Of a stretch of 64,000 nucleotides of DNA, positions 42,882-50,815 are shown piece after piece. Position numbers and translations under genes: made by a program. The stretch's first letter is position 1. Every line of letters starts with the position of its first letter. This DNA is from Pelomonas baiyunensis (GTDB taxonomy: Bacteria; Pseudomonadota; Gammaproteobacteria; Burkholderiales; Burkholderiaceae_C). Below the pieces are notes generated by a model. The model was given only the letters and a program-made list of their open reading frames with translations. It ran no database searches and was not told the DNA's origin. The DNA lies in contig NZ_JBIGIB010000006.1 of assembly GCF_043555935.1 (NCBI RefSeq), forward strand, positions 310,001 to 374,000, written 5' to 3'.

Positions 42882-43421
42882 GTGAGCCGTCCTCTTCCCA
42901 CTTTGCCCGCCCGCCTCAAAGCCGACTGCAGCGCCTGCGCTGCGCTGTGCTGCGTCGTCCCGCCGTTCGATGCGGTGCAGGGCTTCGCCTTCGACAAGCC
43001 GGCCGAGACGGCCTGCCAGCACCTGTGTGCCGACCACCGCTGCGGTATCCATGCGCAGCTGGCGGACCAAGGATTTCCGGGTTGTGTCGCGTTCGACTGC
43101 CTGGGCGCCGGCCAGCGCTTGACGGCGCAGGCGCTGCAGCGCTTTGACAGCGCCGACTGGCAGCACCGCCCGGACGTGGCCCGTTGGCTGTTCCAGGCCT
43201 ACCCGGCGGTGCGAGAAATCCAGGAATGGGTGGCCAGGCTCACGCTGGCCGCGCAGGTGACCGGCCAGTCGACCCTGCAGGACTTGGCCGATGCCCTGGA
43301 AGCCGATGCGCCGCACTGGGCCGATTGGCCGCCCAGCGAGCGCGCCGATTGGCAAACCCGGGTTCAAGGCGCCTTGGCGCCGCTGTCGCTCGCACCGTCG
43401 CCGTCTTCCTCGTCCCATTGA
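42882..43421 (+). CDS. YkgJ-family cysteine-cluster protein
   Basis: 179 residues, GTG start. The N-terminal half has a cysteine pattern CSACAALCC, CQHLCADHRCGIH, then GFPGCVAFDCLGAG, typical of YkgJ-type proteins thought to bind zinc or an iron-sulfur cluster. The C-terminal half is helical and ends in a serine-rich tail. No catalytic function is known. It stands 48 bp after the M16 peptidase gene and 5 bp before a small membrane protein gene. Confidence 0.8.
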   Translation: MSRPLPTLPARLKADCSACAALCCVVPPFDAVQGFAFDKPAETACQHLCADHRCGIHAQLADQGFPGCVAFDCLGAGQRLTAQALQRFDSADWQHRPDVARWLFQAYPAVREIQEWVARLTLAAQVTGQSTLQDLADALEADAPHWADWPPSERADWQTRVQGALAPLSLAPSPSSSSH

Positions 43422-43426
43422 ATGCC

Positions 43427-43942
43427 ATGAATCGCCTTGTTCCCAGCCTGCCCGACCGCCCGCCCATGCCGGGGCGCCGCTTCCGCCCCATCCACGGCGT
43501 GGCGGTGCTGTGCAGCCTCTTGTCTGCTGGCGTGGTGTTCGGGTTGTTCAACCGATTTGGCGTGTTGACGCCGTCGGCCGAATCCGAGCGGCAGCTGATT
43601 GCGTCGGTCGACCTGCGCATCGGCAACCCCGCCGGCGCCTTGGCGCGTGGCGAAGCCTGCGCCCGAGTGGATTTGGAGGCCGGGTTGCTGCAGTTGCAAT
43701 TCCGCGGCCCGGACAAGCCACCCACGGCCGCCGAGCGAGCGCGCGCCCAGGCGCTGAAGTCCAAGTACGGGGTGACCTGGGTTCGCAAGACGGGAGAGTC
43801 GCCCCCGCTGGCCGAAGCGTTTGTCGAGGGCTACAACAAGGTCATGTCGGCCGAGATCGAACGGCGGCACGGCCGCGACCGGTTGGAACAGTGGTTGGAG
43901 GAGGGGCCGGCAGTTTCGTCCCCTGCGTCGGCACCGCGCTGA
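43427..43942 (+). CDS. Hypothetical single-helix membrane protein
   Basis: 171 residues with one membrane helix (AVLCSLLSAGVVFGLFN, about residues 26-42). A soluble, probably periplasmic domain (IASVDLRIGNPAGALARGEACARVDLEAGLLQLQF; landmark LRIGNPAGALARGEAC) and a charged helical end precede a serine/alanine tail. No recognised family. Probably co-transcribed with the YkgJ-type gene 5 bp upstream. Confidence 0.65.
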   Translation: MNRLVPSLPDRPPMPGRRFRPIHGVAVLCSLLSAGVVFGLFNRFGVLTPSAESERQLIASVDLRIGNPAGALARGEACARVDLEAGLLQLQFRGPDKPPTAAERARAQALKSKYGVTWVRKTGESPPLAEAFVEGYNKVMSAEIERRHGRDRLEQWLEEGPAVSSPASAPR

Positions 43943-44050
43943 TTCCGGGCGCGCGTCGGGTGTCGGTCGAATTTACAAAATTTACAGAGCAGGCCGAAGT
44001 TTCCCTCGGTTGATGAAGTAAGTGCTTGATTTTCAAGCTGGAACATTGGC

Positions 44051-44066
44051 TTGGCACGTTGTGTGC
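44051..44066 (+). promoter_or_regulatory. Sigma-54 (RpoN) promoter of the PEP-CTERM gene
   Basis: TTGGCACGTTGTGTGC matches the sigma-54 consensus TGGCAC-N5-TTGC, with GG (44053-44054) and GC (44065-44066) exactly 12 bp apart, the spacing of the -24/-12 elements. Transcription should begin near 44078, 20 bp before the ATG at 44098. A 9-bp direct repeat AATTTACAAAATTTACA at 43971-43987, about 80 bp upstream, could be an activator site. PEP-CTERM genes in other proteobacteria are known to be driven by RpoN with the PrsK/PrsR two-component pair. Confidence 0.75.
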
Positions 44067-44097
44067 TTTCGCTAGGGCATCTTCCCTGGAGCGCCCC

Positions 44098-44721
44098 ATG
44101 CAATTCGGCAAATTCCTGGCTGTCCAAGCCGCTACCGCAGTCGCCGCACTCACGCTCGCTTCGAGCACTGTCGCAGCACCGGTGATTGATCAAGCCAACG
44201 ACGTTATTGGCGGGGTGGCGTTCAACGGTGGCAATCCGTCCCTCACTTGGCAGCAGTCTGTGACGGCTGGCATTTCCGGCAAGTTGACCGCGATTGCTTT
44301 CAACTTTTCTGCCAGCGATCAGCTCAGCAAGGGCACCACGGTTTTCGTCAACCTGGGAAGCGGCTGGCAAGCGGACACGAACGACTTCTTCGCGAAGCTG
44401 AACACGCTGAGCGTGGGCTGGAATGTGATTGATGTGTCGTCGGCTGGCATCATGCTGAACGCGGGCGACCAGTTCATGATCGGCCTGACGGGTATCAACG
44501 CCGACAGTTTCGATCCCTCGTTCTCTGGTACGGCCGGTGACGAGTACACCGATGGCGCGGTTTACCTGAACGGCCAACAGTTCGCGGCTGCTGACTACGA
44601 CATCAACTTCCGCACCTACGTCGACGCAGGTGGCCAACAACTGCCGGAGCCGACCTCGGTTGCGCTGGCCGGTTTGGCTCTGCTGGGTGCGGGCGTGGCC
44701 CGTCGCCGCGCCAAGGTCTGA
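44098..44721 (+). CDS. PEP-CTERM sorting-domain exoprotein
   Basis: 207-residue secreted protein: signal peptide (ending STVAAP near residue 32), a beta-rich ectodomain (DQANDVIGGVAFNG, FINLGSGW-like strands, GDQFMIGLTGINAD) and the C-terminal sorting signal PEPTSVALAGLALLGAGVARRRA (PEP box, hydrophobic helix, arginine cluster). It would be cut and anchored or released by exosortase and be part of the exopolysaccharide matrix. Codon usage is less GC-extreme than in the neighbours. The ATG at 44098 is chosen since the sigma-54 promoter lies downstream of the other candidate (44026) and a GGAG site precedes it. No exosortase gene is in the window. Confidence 0.9.
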   Translation: MQFGKFLAVQAATAVAALTLASSTVAAPVIDQANDVIGGVAFNGGNPSLTWQQSVTAGISGKLTAIAFNFSASDQLSKGTTVFVNLGSGWQADTNDFFAKLNTLSVGWNVIDVSSAGIMLNAGDQFMIGLTGINADSFDPSFSGTAGDEYTDGAVYLNGQQFAAADYDINFRTYVDAGGQQLPEPTSVALAGLALLGAGVARRRAKV

Positions 44722-44758
44722 TCGCAGGGGCGGCCGAGAGGCTGCTGTCACGATAAAG

Positions 44759-44784
44759 AAGCCGCTCCTTGGAGCGGCTTTTTT
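44759..44784 (+). terminator. Terminator of the PEP-CTERM gene
   Basis: Stem AAGCCGCTCC/GGAGCGGCTT with a minimal loop, followed by TTTT (44781-44784). It lies 38 bp past the stop and separates the rightward PEP-CTERM gene from the leftward DUF1697 gene. Confidence 0.9.
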
Positions 44785-44851
44785 GTTGCCCTCGACGCCC
44801 CGAGGTCCGAGACCGTCGACCCTGGGGCAGTGATGCGGAGCCGCGTGGAAG

Positions 44852-45367
44852 TCAGCGCGCCGCCAAGGCCGCCAGTTTTTGGACCGTGGCCCAGTTGCGG
44901 GTGGTGACTCGATCGCCGTGGCCTTTGAGGCACGCGACAGCCGCGGGGCTGGCGAGCACGCCCTCCGGGCACCACAGGTAGCCGGCCTGCGGGGTCCATC
45001 GCGCCACCGGGTCGGCAGGCCAAGCCGATGTCTGCAGCGCGGCGAGCGCGTGCGTATCCGCCGCGATGGCCACCATCAGGCGACTCGGGTCGGTGGCCTG
45101 CGGCAGTGCCGGGTCGGCCGCGATGCCTGCCCATTGTTGGGCTGTCTTCAGGATGATGGCTGCATCGCCGCCGAGTTCTGCGCGAACGGCGGCTCGCAAG
45201 GCGGTGGCGTCAGGCGGGCTGGCCCGGTCGAACACCGCATTGCCGCTGTTCAGCACCGTGTGGACATCGGTGGCGCCAAGACCCGTCAGCAGCGCCTTCA
45301 AGTCGGCCATCGCCAGGCGTTTGGCCGTGCCCACATTGATGCCGCGCCAGAGTGCCACGTAGCGCAT
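44852..45367 (-). CDS. DUF1697 family protein
   Basis: 171-residue cytoplasmic protein matching DUF1697 from end to end. Landmarks are the N-terminal YVALWRGINVGTAKRLAMADLKALL (landmark ALWRGINVG), VLNSGNAVF, and the C-terminal TTRNWATVQKLAAL. No biochemical function is known. It begins one base after the amidohydrolase stop, so the two are co-transcribed leftward. Confidence 0.9.
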   Translation of the reverse strand: MRYVALWRGINVGTAKRLAMADLKALLTGLGATDVHTVLNSGNAVFDRASPPDATALRAAVRAELGGDAAIILKTAQQWAGIAADPALPQATDPSRLMVAIAADTHALAALQTSAWPADPVARWTPQAGYLWCPEGVLASPAAVACLKGHGDRVTTRNWATVQKLAALAAR

Positions 45368-45368
45368 G

Positions 45369-47063
45369 TCAGGGCTCCAGGCGGTGAACCTGGCGGCCGC
45401 CCACCCAGGTTTGCAGCACGCGGGTTTTGAGCAGCGCCGCCGGCGAGGCGGTCAGCGGGTCGCGGTCCAGCAGGATGAAGTCGGCTCGGTGGCCAGGGGT
45501 GAGCGAGCCCAGATCGGCTTCTGCGTGCCCGGCGTAGGCGGCGGCGCGGGTGAAGCAGTCCAGCGCCTGAACCGGTTGCAGGGTCTGCTGGCGGTACCAG
45601 CCCCCGATGGGTTTGCCCGCCGCGTCTTCGCGGGTGAGGGCCGCGTGCAGCCCGGCCCACGGGTTGGGCTCCTCCACCGGAAAGTCCGACCCGCAGGCCA
45701 ACCGGGCCCCTGCCTTGATCAGGCGTTGCCAGGCGTACGCGCCCTGGATTCGCTGCGGGCCCACGCGCTCTTCGGCCATGTTCATGTCCGACGTGGCATG
45801 GGTGGGTTGAACGGACGCAAGGACCTGCGCGCGGGCGAATCGCGGCAGGTCGCTCGGCGCCACGACCTGCGCGTGTTCGATGCGGTGCCGCAAGCGGGTG
45901 CTGCGCGCGCCCATCTCCCGCGCCAGGGTTTCAAAGCCCGCCAGTACCTGGCGGTTGGCCGCGTCGCCGATGGCATGCACGTTGACCTGGAATCCAGCCT
46001 GTGCCGCCGCGCGCATCTGGCCCAGCAATTCGCTGTCGCTGCGGAACAGCAGCCCGCGTGACTCCGGCGCGTCGCTGTACGGTGCGAGCAATGCCGCGCC
46101 GCGGCTGCCTAGGGCGCCGTCAGCAAACAGCTTGACCGCGCGCAGCACGTAGTGGCCCCCCAGCGGGCCGTGGTCAGCGCCGCCGGCGTCCAGTTGCGGG
46201 CCGGTGCTGCGCAGGCGAGCCATCAGGGCGCCGTCGCTGCCGCGCGCCATGCCGTACACGCGCAGCTTCAGCGTGCCGGCGGCGGCGCGTTCGCGCAGCA
46301 GGTCGTCCGCGTCGCTGGAGATGCCCGCGTCATGCACGGTGGTGATGCCCAGCGCCAGCAACTCGGCTTCGGCGGCGTCCAGCTGCGCCGCTTGTTCTTG
46401 GCGGTCGTCGCCGGGCACATGGCGCTCGACGAGGCCCATCGCGGCGTCGACCAGCACGCCGGTGGGCTCGCCCTGCGCATCGCGCTCGATGCGACCGCCG
46501 GCAGGGTCGGGCGTGGTGCGGGTGATGCCAGCCTGCTGCAGTGCGCGGCTGTTGGCCCAGCCGGCGTGGCCGTCCACACGGGTCAGCCACACCGGCCGCT
46601 GGGCTTCTGCGGTGTCGAGTTCAGCTGCCGTCGGGAAGCGCCCCAGCTGCCAGGTGGCCTGGTTCCAGCCGCCGCCGGTGAGCCAGGCGGCTTGCGGTCG
46701 GGCCTGTGCGTGGGCGCGAACCGCGGCCAGCGCGGCGGGCAGGTCGGTCGTGTCGCGCAACTGCAGCCGCCGACGCGCGGCACCAAGCGACAGCACGTGG
46801 CCGTGGGCGTCGATCAGGCCCGGCATGAGCACGCGGCCGCCCGCGTCCAGGCGCGGCAGGTCGCCGGGCGGCAACTCGCCCAGCTTGCCGATGGCCTGCA
46901 CGCGGCCATCCACCCCGATTTGCATCGCATCGAAGCGGATCACGCGGCCGCGCTCGTCCAGCGTGAGGCCTCTCGCGTTGTGCACCAGCAAGGCCTGGGC
47001 AAAAACAGAACCGCCGCCCAGCAAGAGCAGGGCGGCGGTGGCAAGGAGTCGGGGAATGGGCAT
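45369..47063 (-). CDS. Exported amidohydrolase (YtcJ-like)
   Basis: 564-residue metal-dependent amidohydrolase with a signal peptide (MPIPRLLATAALLLLGGGSVFA). Landmarks: the entry strand VLMPGLIDAHGHVLSLG (metal-binding HxH), TTVHDAG, VKLFADGALGSRGA, NVHAIGDAANRQVL, RIEHAQVV and the late metal aspartate ACGSDFPVEEPNP. The architecture follows the YtcJ/predicted-metal-dependent TIM-barrel group; substrates of these are largely unknown (imides, N-acyl amines). It is 35 bp downstream of the oligopeptidase gene on the same strand. Confidence 0.88.
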   Translation of the reverse strand: MPIPRLLATAALLLLGGGSVFAQALLVHNARGLTLDERGRVIRFDAMQIGVDGRVQAIGKLGELPPGDLPRLDAGGRVLMPGLIDAHGHVLSLGAARRRLQLRDTTDLPAALAAVRAHAQARPQAAWLTGGGWNQATWQLGRFPTAAELDTAEAQRPVWLTRVDGHAGWANSRALQQAGITRTTPDPAGGRIERDAQGEPTGVLVDAAMGLVERHVPGDDRQEQAAQLDAAEAELLALGITTVHDAGISSDADDLLRERAAAGTLKLRVYGMARGSDGALMARLRSTGPQLDAGGADHGPLGGHYVLRAVKLFADGALGSRGAALLAPYSDAPESRGLLFRSDSELLGQMRAAAQAGFQVNVHAIGDAANRQVLAGFETLAREMGARSTRLRHRIEHAQVVAPSDLPRFARAQVLASVQPTHATSDMNMAEERVGPQRIQGAYAWQRLIKAGARLACGSDFPVEEPNPWAGLHAALTREDAAGKPIGGWYRQQTLQPVQALDCFTRAAAYAGHAEADLGSLTPGHRADFILLDRDPLTASPAALLKTRVLQTWVGGRQVHRLEP

Positions 47064-47098
47064 GCCCGCAGTCTCGACGACTGCGGGCGGCCGGCCGA

Positions 47099-49096
47099 TC
47101 AGTTCATGCCCTGATGCCGCAGCAGCGCGTCGATCGTCGGCTCGCGGCCGCGGAAGGCCTTGAAGTTGTCGATGGCATCGCGTGCGCCGCCTTGCTCCAG
47201 CACTTCATGTAGAAAGCGTTGGCCCGTGGCGGCGTTGAACACGCCTTCTTCCTCGAAGGCGCTCCAGGCATCGGCACTGAGCAGTTCGGCCCACTTGTAG
47301 CTGTAGTAACCCGCTGCATAGCCGCCGGCGAAGATGTGCGAGAAGCTGTGTTGGAAGCGGTTGAAGGCGGGCGGAACGAGCACGGCCACTTCCGCGCGGA
47401 CGGCGTCCAGCACCTGCTGCACGTTGGCTTCCGAGCCCGGCTCGCCATGCAGGCGCATGTCGAACAGCGCGAACTCGATCTGGCGCAGGGTCTGCAGGCC
47501 GCTCTGGAAGTTCTTGGCCGCGGTCATCTTGTCGAACAGGTCGCGCGGCAGCGGCTCGCCACTGTCGACATGGCCACTGAGCTGCTGCAAGACGTCCCAC
47601 TCCCAGCAGAAGTTCTCCATGAACTGACTGGGCAACTCGACGGCGTCCCATTCCACGCCCGAGATGCCAGACACGCCCAGGTCGTTCACCTGCGTGAGCA
47701 TGTGATGCAAGCCGTGGCCGAACTCGTGGAACAGCGTGATGACGTCGTCGTGCGTCAGCAGCGCCGGCTTGCCTCCCACGGGGGAAGCGAAGTTGCAGGT
47801 CAGCAGCGCCACCGGGGTTTGCAGGTCGCCGGAGGGCTTGAGCCAGCGGCTGCGCACCTCGTCCATCCAGGCGCCGGGGCGCTTGCCCGGGCGGGCGTAC
47901 AGGTCCAGATAAAACTGCGCGACGAGTTGCCCGTGGCGGTGCAGTTCGTAGAACTTGACCGTGTCGTGCCAGACGGAGGCGTGGGCTTCGGTCACGGTCA
48001 CATCGAACAGCCGTTCGATGATGGAGAACAGACCGGGCACCACCTTCGTGGCGGTGAAGTACTGCTTGACCGTCTGGTCGCTGAAGGCGTAGCGGGCCTC
48101 CTTGAGCTTTTCGCTCCAGTACGACACGTCCCAGCTTTCCAGCGGCGCGCCTTGGGCGAACTCGCGCAACTCCGCCAGGTCTTTCTCCGCGAAGGGGCGC
48201 GCACGCTGGGCGAGGTCGCGCAGGAAGGTCGTCACCTCGGCGGGCGACGAGGCCATCTTGGAGGCCAGCGACACCTCGGCAAAGTTGGCATAGCCCAGCA
48301 GCTGAGCCTCTTCCTGCCGCAGCGCGACGATTTCGCGCAGGGCGGCGGTGTTGTCCCACTCGGGCTTGCCTTGTTCGCTCGCGCGCGCGACGTAGGCGCG
48401 GTAGAGCGTCTCGCGCAGCGTCCGGTTCACGGCGTACTGCATCACCGGCAGGTAGACGGGGAAGTGCAGCGTCAGTTTGTGGCCGCCATCGTCCAGCCGG
48501 GTTGCGTCCAGCACGTCCTGCGGCACGCCCGCGAGTTCATCCGCCGTGGCGATGTGGCTCCAGCCATCGGTTGCGTCCAGCACGTGCTCGCTGAATTGCT
48601 GCTGCAGTTCGGCGCTGCGCTCCTGAATGGCCGCGTAGCGCTCCCGTGCTGCACCCTGCAACTCGGCGCCCGACAGCACGAAGTTGCGGATCGCGTGCTT
48701 CAGCACCTGGCGGCGTGCCGGGCTGAGTGCATCGCCCTGCGCGGCCATCACGGCCTTGTACTTGGCGAACAAGGCTTCGTTCGCGCCCATGGCCGTGCTG
48801 AACTCGGTCACGGCGGGCAGCATCGCGTTGTAGGCCTCGCGCAGCGCCGGCGTGTCGGCCACGGCGTTGAGGTGGCCGACGGCGCCCCAGGCCGTGCCCA
48901 GGCGTTCGGTGGCGGCATCGAGGATGGCGGAGAGTGCGTCGTAGTCGGCCGGGGTGTCGGCCTTCACGGCCTCATCCAGTGCAGCCTGCGCGGCCGCGAG
49001 CAGTTCGGTGATGGCCGGTTGCACATGCTCGGGGCGGATGGCCGCGAAGTCGGGCAGGGCGGCGGTGGACAGCAGGGGGTTGGTCATCTCAGCCAT
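47099..49096 (-). CDS. prlC: Oligopeptidase A (M3 metallopeptidase)
   Basis: 665-residue cytoplasmic zinc peptidase that degrades oligopeptides, including cleaved signal peptides. The zinc motif HEFGH is in TLFHEFGHGLHHML, followed by VSGISGVEWDAVELPSQFMENFCWE (landmark VEWDAVELPSQFMENFCWE) with the third ligand, and C-terminal AGGYAAGYYSYKWAELLSAD (landmark GYAAGYYSYKWAE). Length matches the family (about 680). Start ATG at 49096 or three codons later. It precedes the exported amidohydrolase gene. Confidence 0.94.
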   Translation of the reverse strand: MAEMTNPLLSTAALPDFAAIRPEHVQPAITELLAAAQAALDEAVKADTPADYDALSAILDAATERLGTAWGAVGHLNAVADTPALREAYNAMLPAVTEFSTAMGANEALFAKYKAVMAAQGDALSPARRQVLKHAIRNFVLSGAELQGAARERYAAIQERSAELQQQFSEHVLDATDGWSHIATADELAGVPQDVLDATRLDDGGHKLTLHFPVYLPVMQYAVNRTLRETLYRAYVARASEQGKPEWDNTAALREIVALRQEEAQLLGYANFAEVSLASKMASSPAEVTTFLRDLAQRARPFAEKDLAELREFAQGAPLESWDVSYWSEKLKEARYAFSDQTVKQYFTATKVVPGLFSIIERLFDVTVTEAHASVWHDTVKFYELHRHGQLVAQFYLDLYARPGKRPGAWMDEVRSRWLKPSGDLQTPVALLTCNFASPVGGKPALLTHDDVITLFHEFGHGLHHMLTQVNDLGVSGISGVEWDAVELPSQFMENFCWEWDVLQQLSGHVDSGEPLPRDLFDKMTAAKNFQSGLQTLRQIEFALFDMRLHGEPGSEANVQQVLDAVRAEVAVLVPPAFNRFQHSFSHIFAGGYAAGYYSYKWAELLSADAWSAFEEEGVFNAATGQRFLHEVLEQGGARDAIDNFKAFRGREPTIDALLRHQGMN

Positions 49097-49267
49097 GTGT
49101 TGGGTCTCTTTCCAATTTCAAGCCGGCCGCTCGGCACGGCTGCTTTTCACGGCCGCCAGGCTGGCCGGCCCTCGCGCGGCCGCGGCTGCGGCCGCCGCGA
49201 AGCCAGCTGTGCCGGGCCACGGGCCGCGCCGTCTTCGAGTGGCGCCGCGTCGCCGGCTGGTGGGGGG

Positions 49268-50122
49268 TCAGCCCGCGGCGCGTTCGGCCGATTCCAGCGT
49301 GTTGACCAGCAGCATGGCAATCGTCATCGGGCCCACGCCGCCCGGCACCGGGGTGATCCAGCCGGCCACGTCCTTCACGCCGTCGAAGTCCACATCGCCG
49401 CAGAGCTTGCCTTCGTCGTTGCGGTTCATGCCGACGTCGATGACCACGGCGCCGGGCTTGACCATGTCGGCCGTCAGCACGTTGCGCTTGCCCACGGCGG
49501 CGACGATGACGTCCGCCTGGCGCGTCATGGCGGCGAGGTCCGCCGTGCCGCTGTGGCACACCGTGACCGTGGCGTTGGCGGCCAGCAGCATCATGGCCAT
49601 GGGCTTGCCCACGATGTTGCTGCGGCCGATGACGACGGCGTGCTTGCCCTTCAAGTTGCCCATGCCGATGCTCTCCAGCATCTTCATGCAGCCGTAGGGC
49701 GTGCAGGCCTTGAAGCCTTGCTCGCCCACCATCAGCGCGCCGGCACTCTCCACCGCAAAGCCGTCGACGTCTTTGGTGGGTGCGATGGCTTCGATGACTT
49801 TGTGGTCGTCGATGTGCTTGGGCAGCGGCAGCTGCACCAGGATGCCGTGGATGGTGGGGTCGTTGTTCAGCGCGTCCACGCGGGCCAGCAGTTCGGCCTC
49901 GGTCATGGTCGCGTCGTACTTTTCCAGCACCGAGTGGATGCCGGCTTCCTCGCAGGCCTTCACCTTGTTGCGCACGTAAACCTGGCTGGCGGGGTTGTCA
50001 CCCACCAGCACCACGGCCAGCCCCGGGCGCTTGCCTTGGGCGGTGAGGGCGGCGGCGCGGGCGGCCACATCGGCACGGGTTTGCTTGGCCAGGGCGAGGC
50101 CGTCGATCAGTTGGGCGGTCAT
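49268..50122 (-). CDS. folD: Bifunctional methylenetetrahydrofolate dehydrogenase/cyclohydrolase
   Basis: 284-residue cytoplasmic enzyme interconverting methylene- and formyl-tetrahydrofolate. Family motifs: PGLAVVLVGDNPASQVYVRNKVKACEEAGI (landmark VGDNPASQVYVRNK, with catalytic Lys), HGILVQLPLPKHID, PTKDVDGF, the NADP site GRSNIVGKP and the ending TPVPGGVGPMTIAMLL. The ATG at 50122 has a GGAG ribosome site 8 bp upstream. The 171 bp after its stop, before prlC, hold no gene. Confidence 0.96.
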   Translation of the reverse strand: MTAQLIDGLALAKQTRADVAARAAALTAQGKRPGLAVVLVGDNPASQVYVRNKVKACEEAGIHSVLEKYDATMTEAELLARVDALNNDPTIHGILVQLPLPKHIDDHKVIEAIAPTKDVDGFAVESAGALMVGEQGFKACTPYGCMKMLESIGMGNLKGKHAVVIGRSNIVGKPMAMMLLAANATVTVCHSGTADLAAMTRQADVIVAAVGKRNVLTADMVKPGAVVIDVGMNRNDEGKLCGDVDFDGVKDVAGWITPVPGGVGPMTIAMLLVNTLESAERAAG

Positions 50123-50148
50123 GTGCAACTCCAGAAATCAGAAAGCAA

Positions 50149-50175
50149 AAAAGCCGCTGAGGGTTCAGCGGCTTT
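50149..50175 (-). terminator. Terminator of the two-component operon
   Basis: Stem AAAGCCGCTGA/TCAGCGGCTTT with loop GGGT; on the reverse strand it continues into TTTTTT. It lies 17 bp past the response-regulator stop and before folD. Confidence 0.92.
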
Positions 50176-50191
50176 CGGGGGTGGGTGGGTC

Positions 50192-50815
50192 TCAGGCCTT
50201 TGCCGTGGCACCCAATGCGATCTTGAGCAGATCGGCCACGGTGTTGGCGTTGAGCTTTTCCATGATGTTGGCGCGGTGCGCTTCCACCGTCTTGATGCTG
50301 ATGCCGAGGTCGTCGGCGATCTGCTTGTTCAAGCGGCCGGCGACGATGCGCTCCAGCACCTGGGCTTCGCGGGTGGTCAGGCGGGCCAGCAGGGCGTCGC
50401 GGCTGGCGGCTTCCTGGTGGCTGGAGAAGGCGTCGCGGGCCTGGTCGAGCATGCGCTCCACCAGGGCCAGCAGTTCTTCTTCCTTGAAGGGCTTTTCGAT
50501 GAAGTCCATCGCGCCCTTCTTCATCGTCTGCACGGCCATGGGCACGTCGCCGTGGCCGGTGATGAAGACGATGGGCAGCGGGCTCTTGCGCTCGATGAGG
50601 CGGTCCTGCAGTTCCAGGCCGGTCATGCCGTCCATGCGGATGTCGGCGATCAGGCAGGCGACTTCGCGGGGGTCGTAGCGGGCGAGGAAGGATTCGGCGG
50701 AATCAAAGCACTTGACCCGGTAGTCCTTGCCCTCGAGCAGCCATTGCAGGGAGTCGCGGACCGCTTCGTCGTCATCGACAACGTAGACGTTGCCCTTCTT
50801 CGGAATCAGGCTCAT
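50192..50815 (-). CDS. FixJ/NarL-type response regulator
   Basis: 207-residue DNA-binding regulator. The receiver domain has the acidic pocket VVDDDEAV, the phospho-acceptor in LIADIRMDG, and the switch/lysine FITGHGDVP and IEKPF. The C-terminal LuxR-type helix-turn-helix reads LTTREAQVLERIVAGRLNKQIADDLGISIKTVEAHRANIMEKL (landmark NKQIADDLGISIKTVEAHR). Its ATG overlaps the histidine kinase stop by 4 bp, forming a cognate pair. The location divergent from aceE suggests a role in controlling pyruvate dehydrogenase or respiratory carbon flow; this is inference. Confidence 0.93.
   Translation of the reverse strand: MSLIPKKGNVYVVDDDEAVRDSLQWLLEGKDYRVKCFDSAESFLARYDPREVACLIADIRMDGMTGLELQDRLIERKSPLPIVFITGHGDVPMAVQTMKKGAMDFIEKPFKEEELLALVERMLDQARDAFSSHQEAASRDALLARLTTREAQVLERIVAGRLNKQIADDLGISIKTVEAHRANIMEKLNANTVADLLKIALGATAKA

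Noticed and set aside
39882..43418. A 1178-residue open frame on the - strand
   Set aside because: Antisense to the M16 peptidase and the YkgJ-type gene; low-complexity composition and no signature. Long stop-free antisense frames are common at this GC content.
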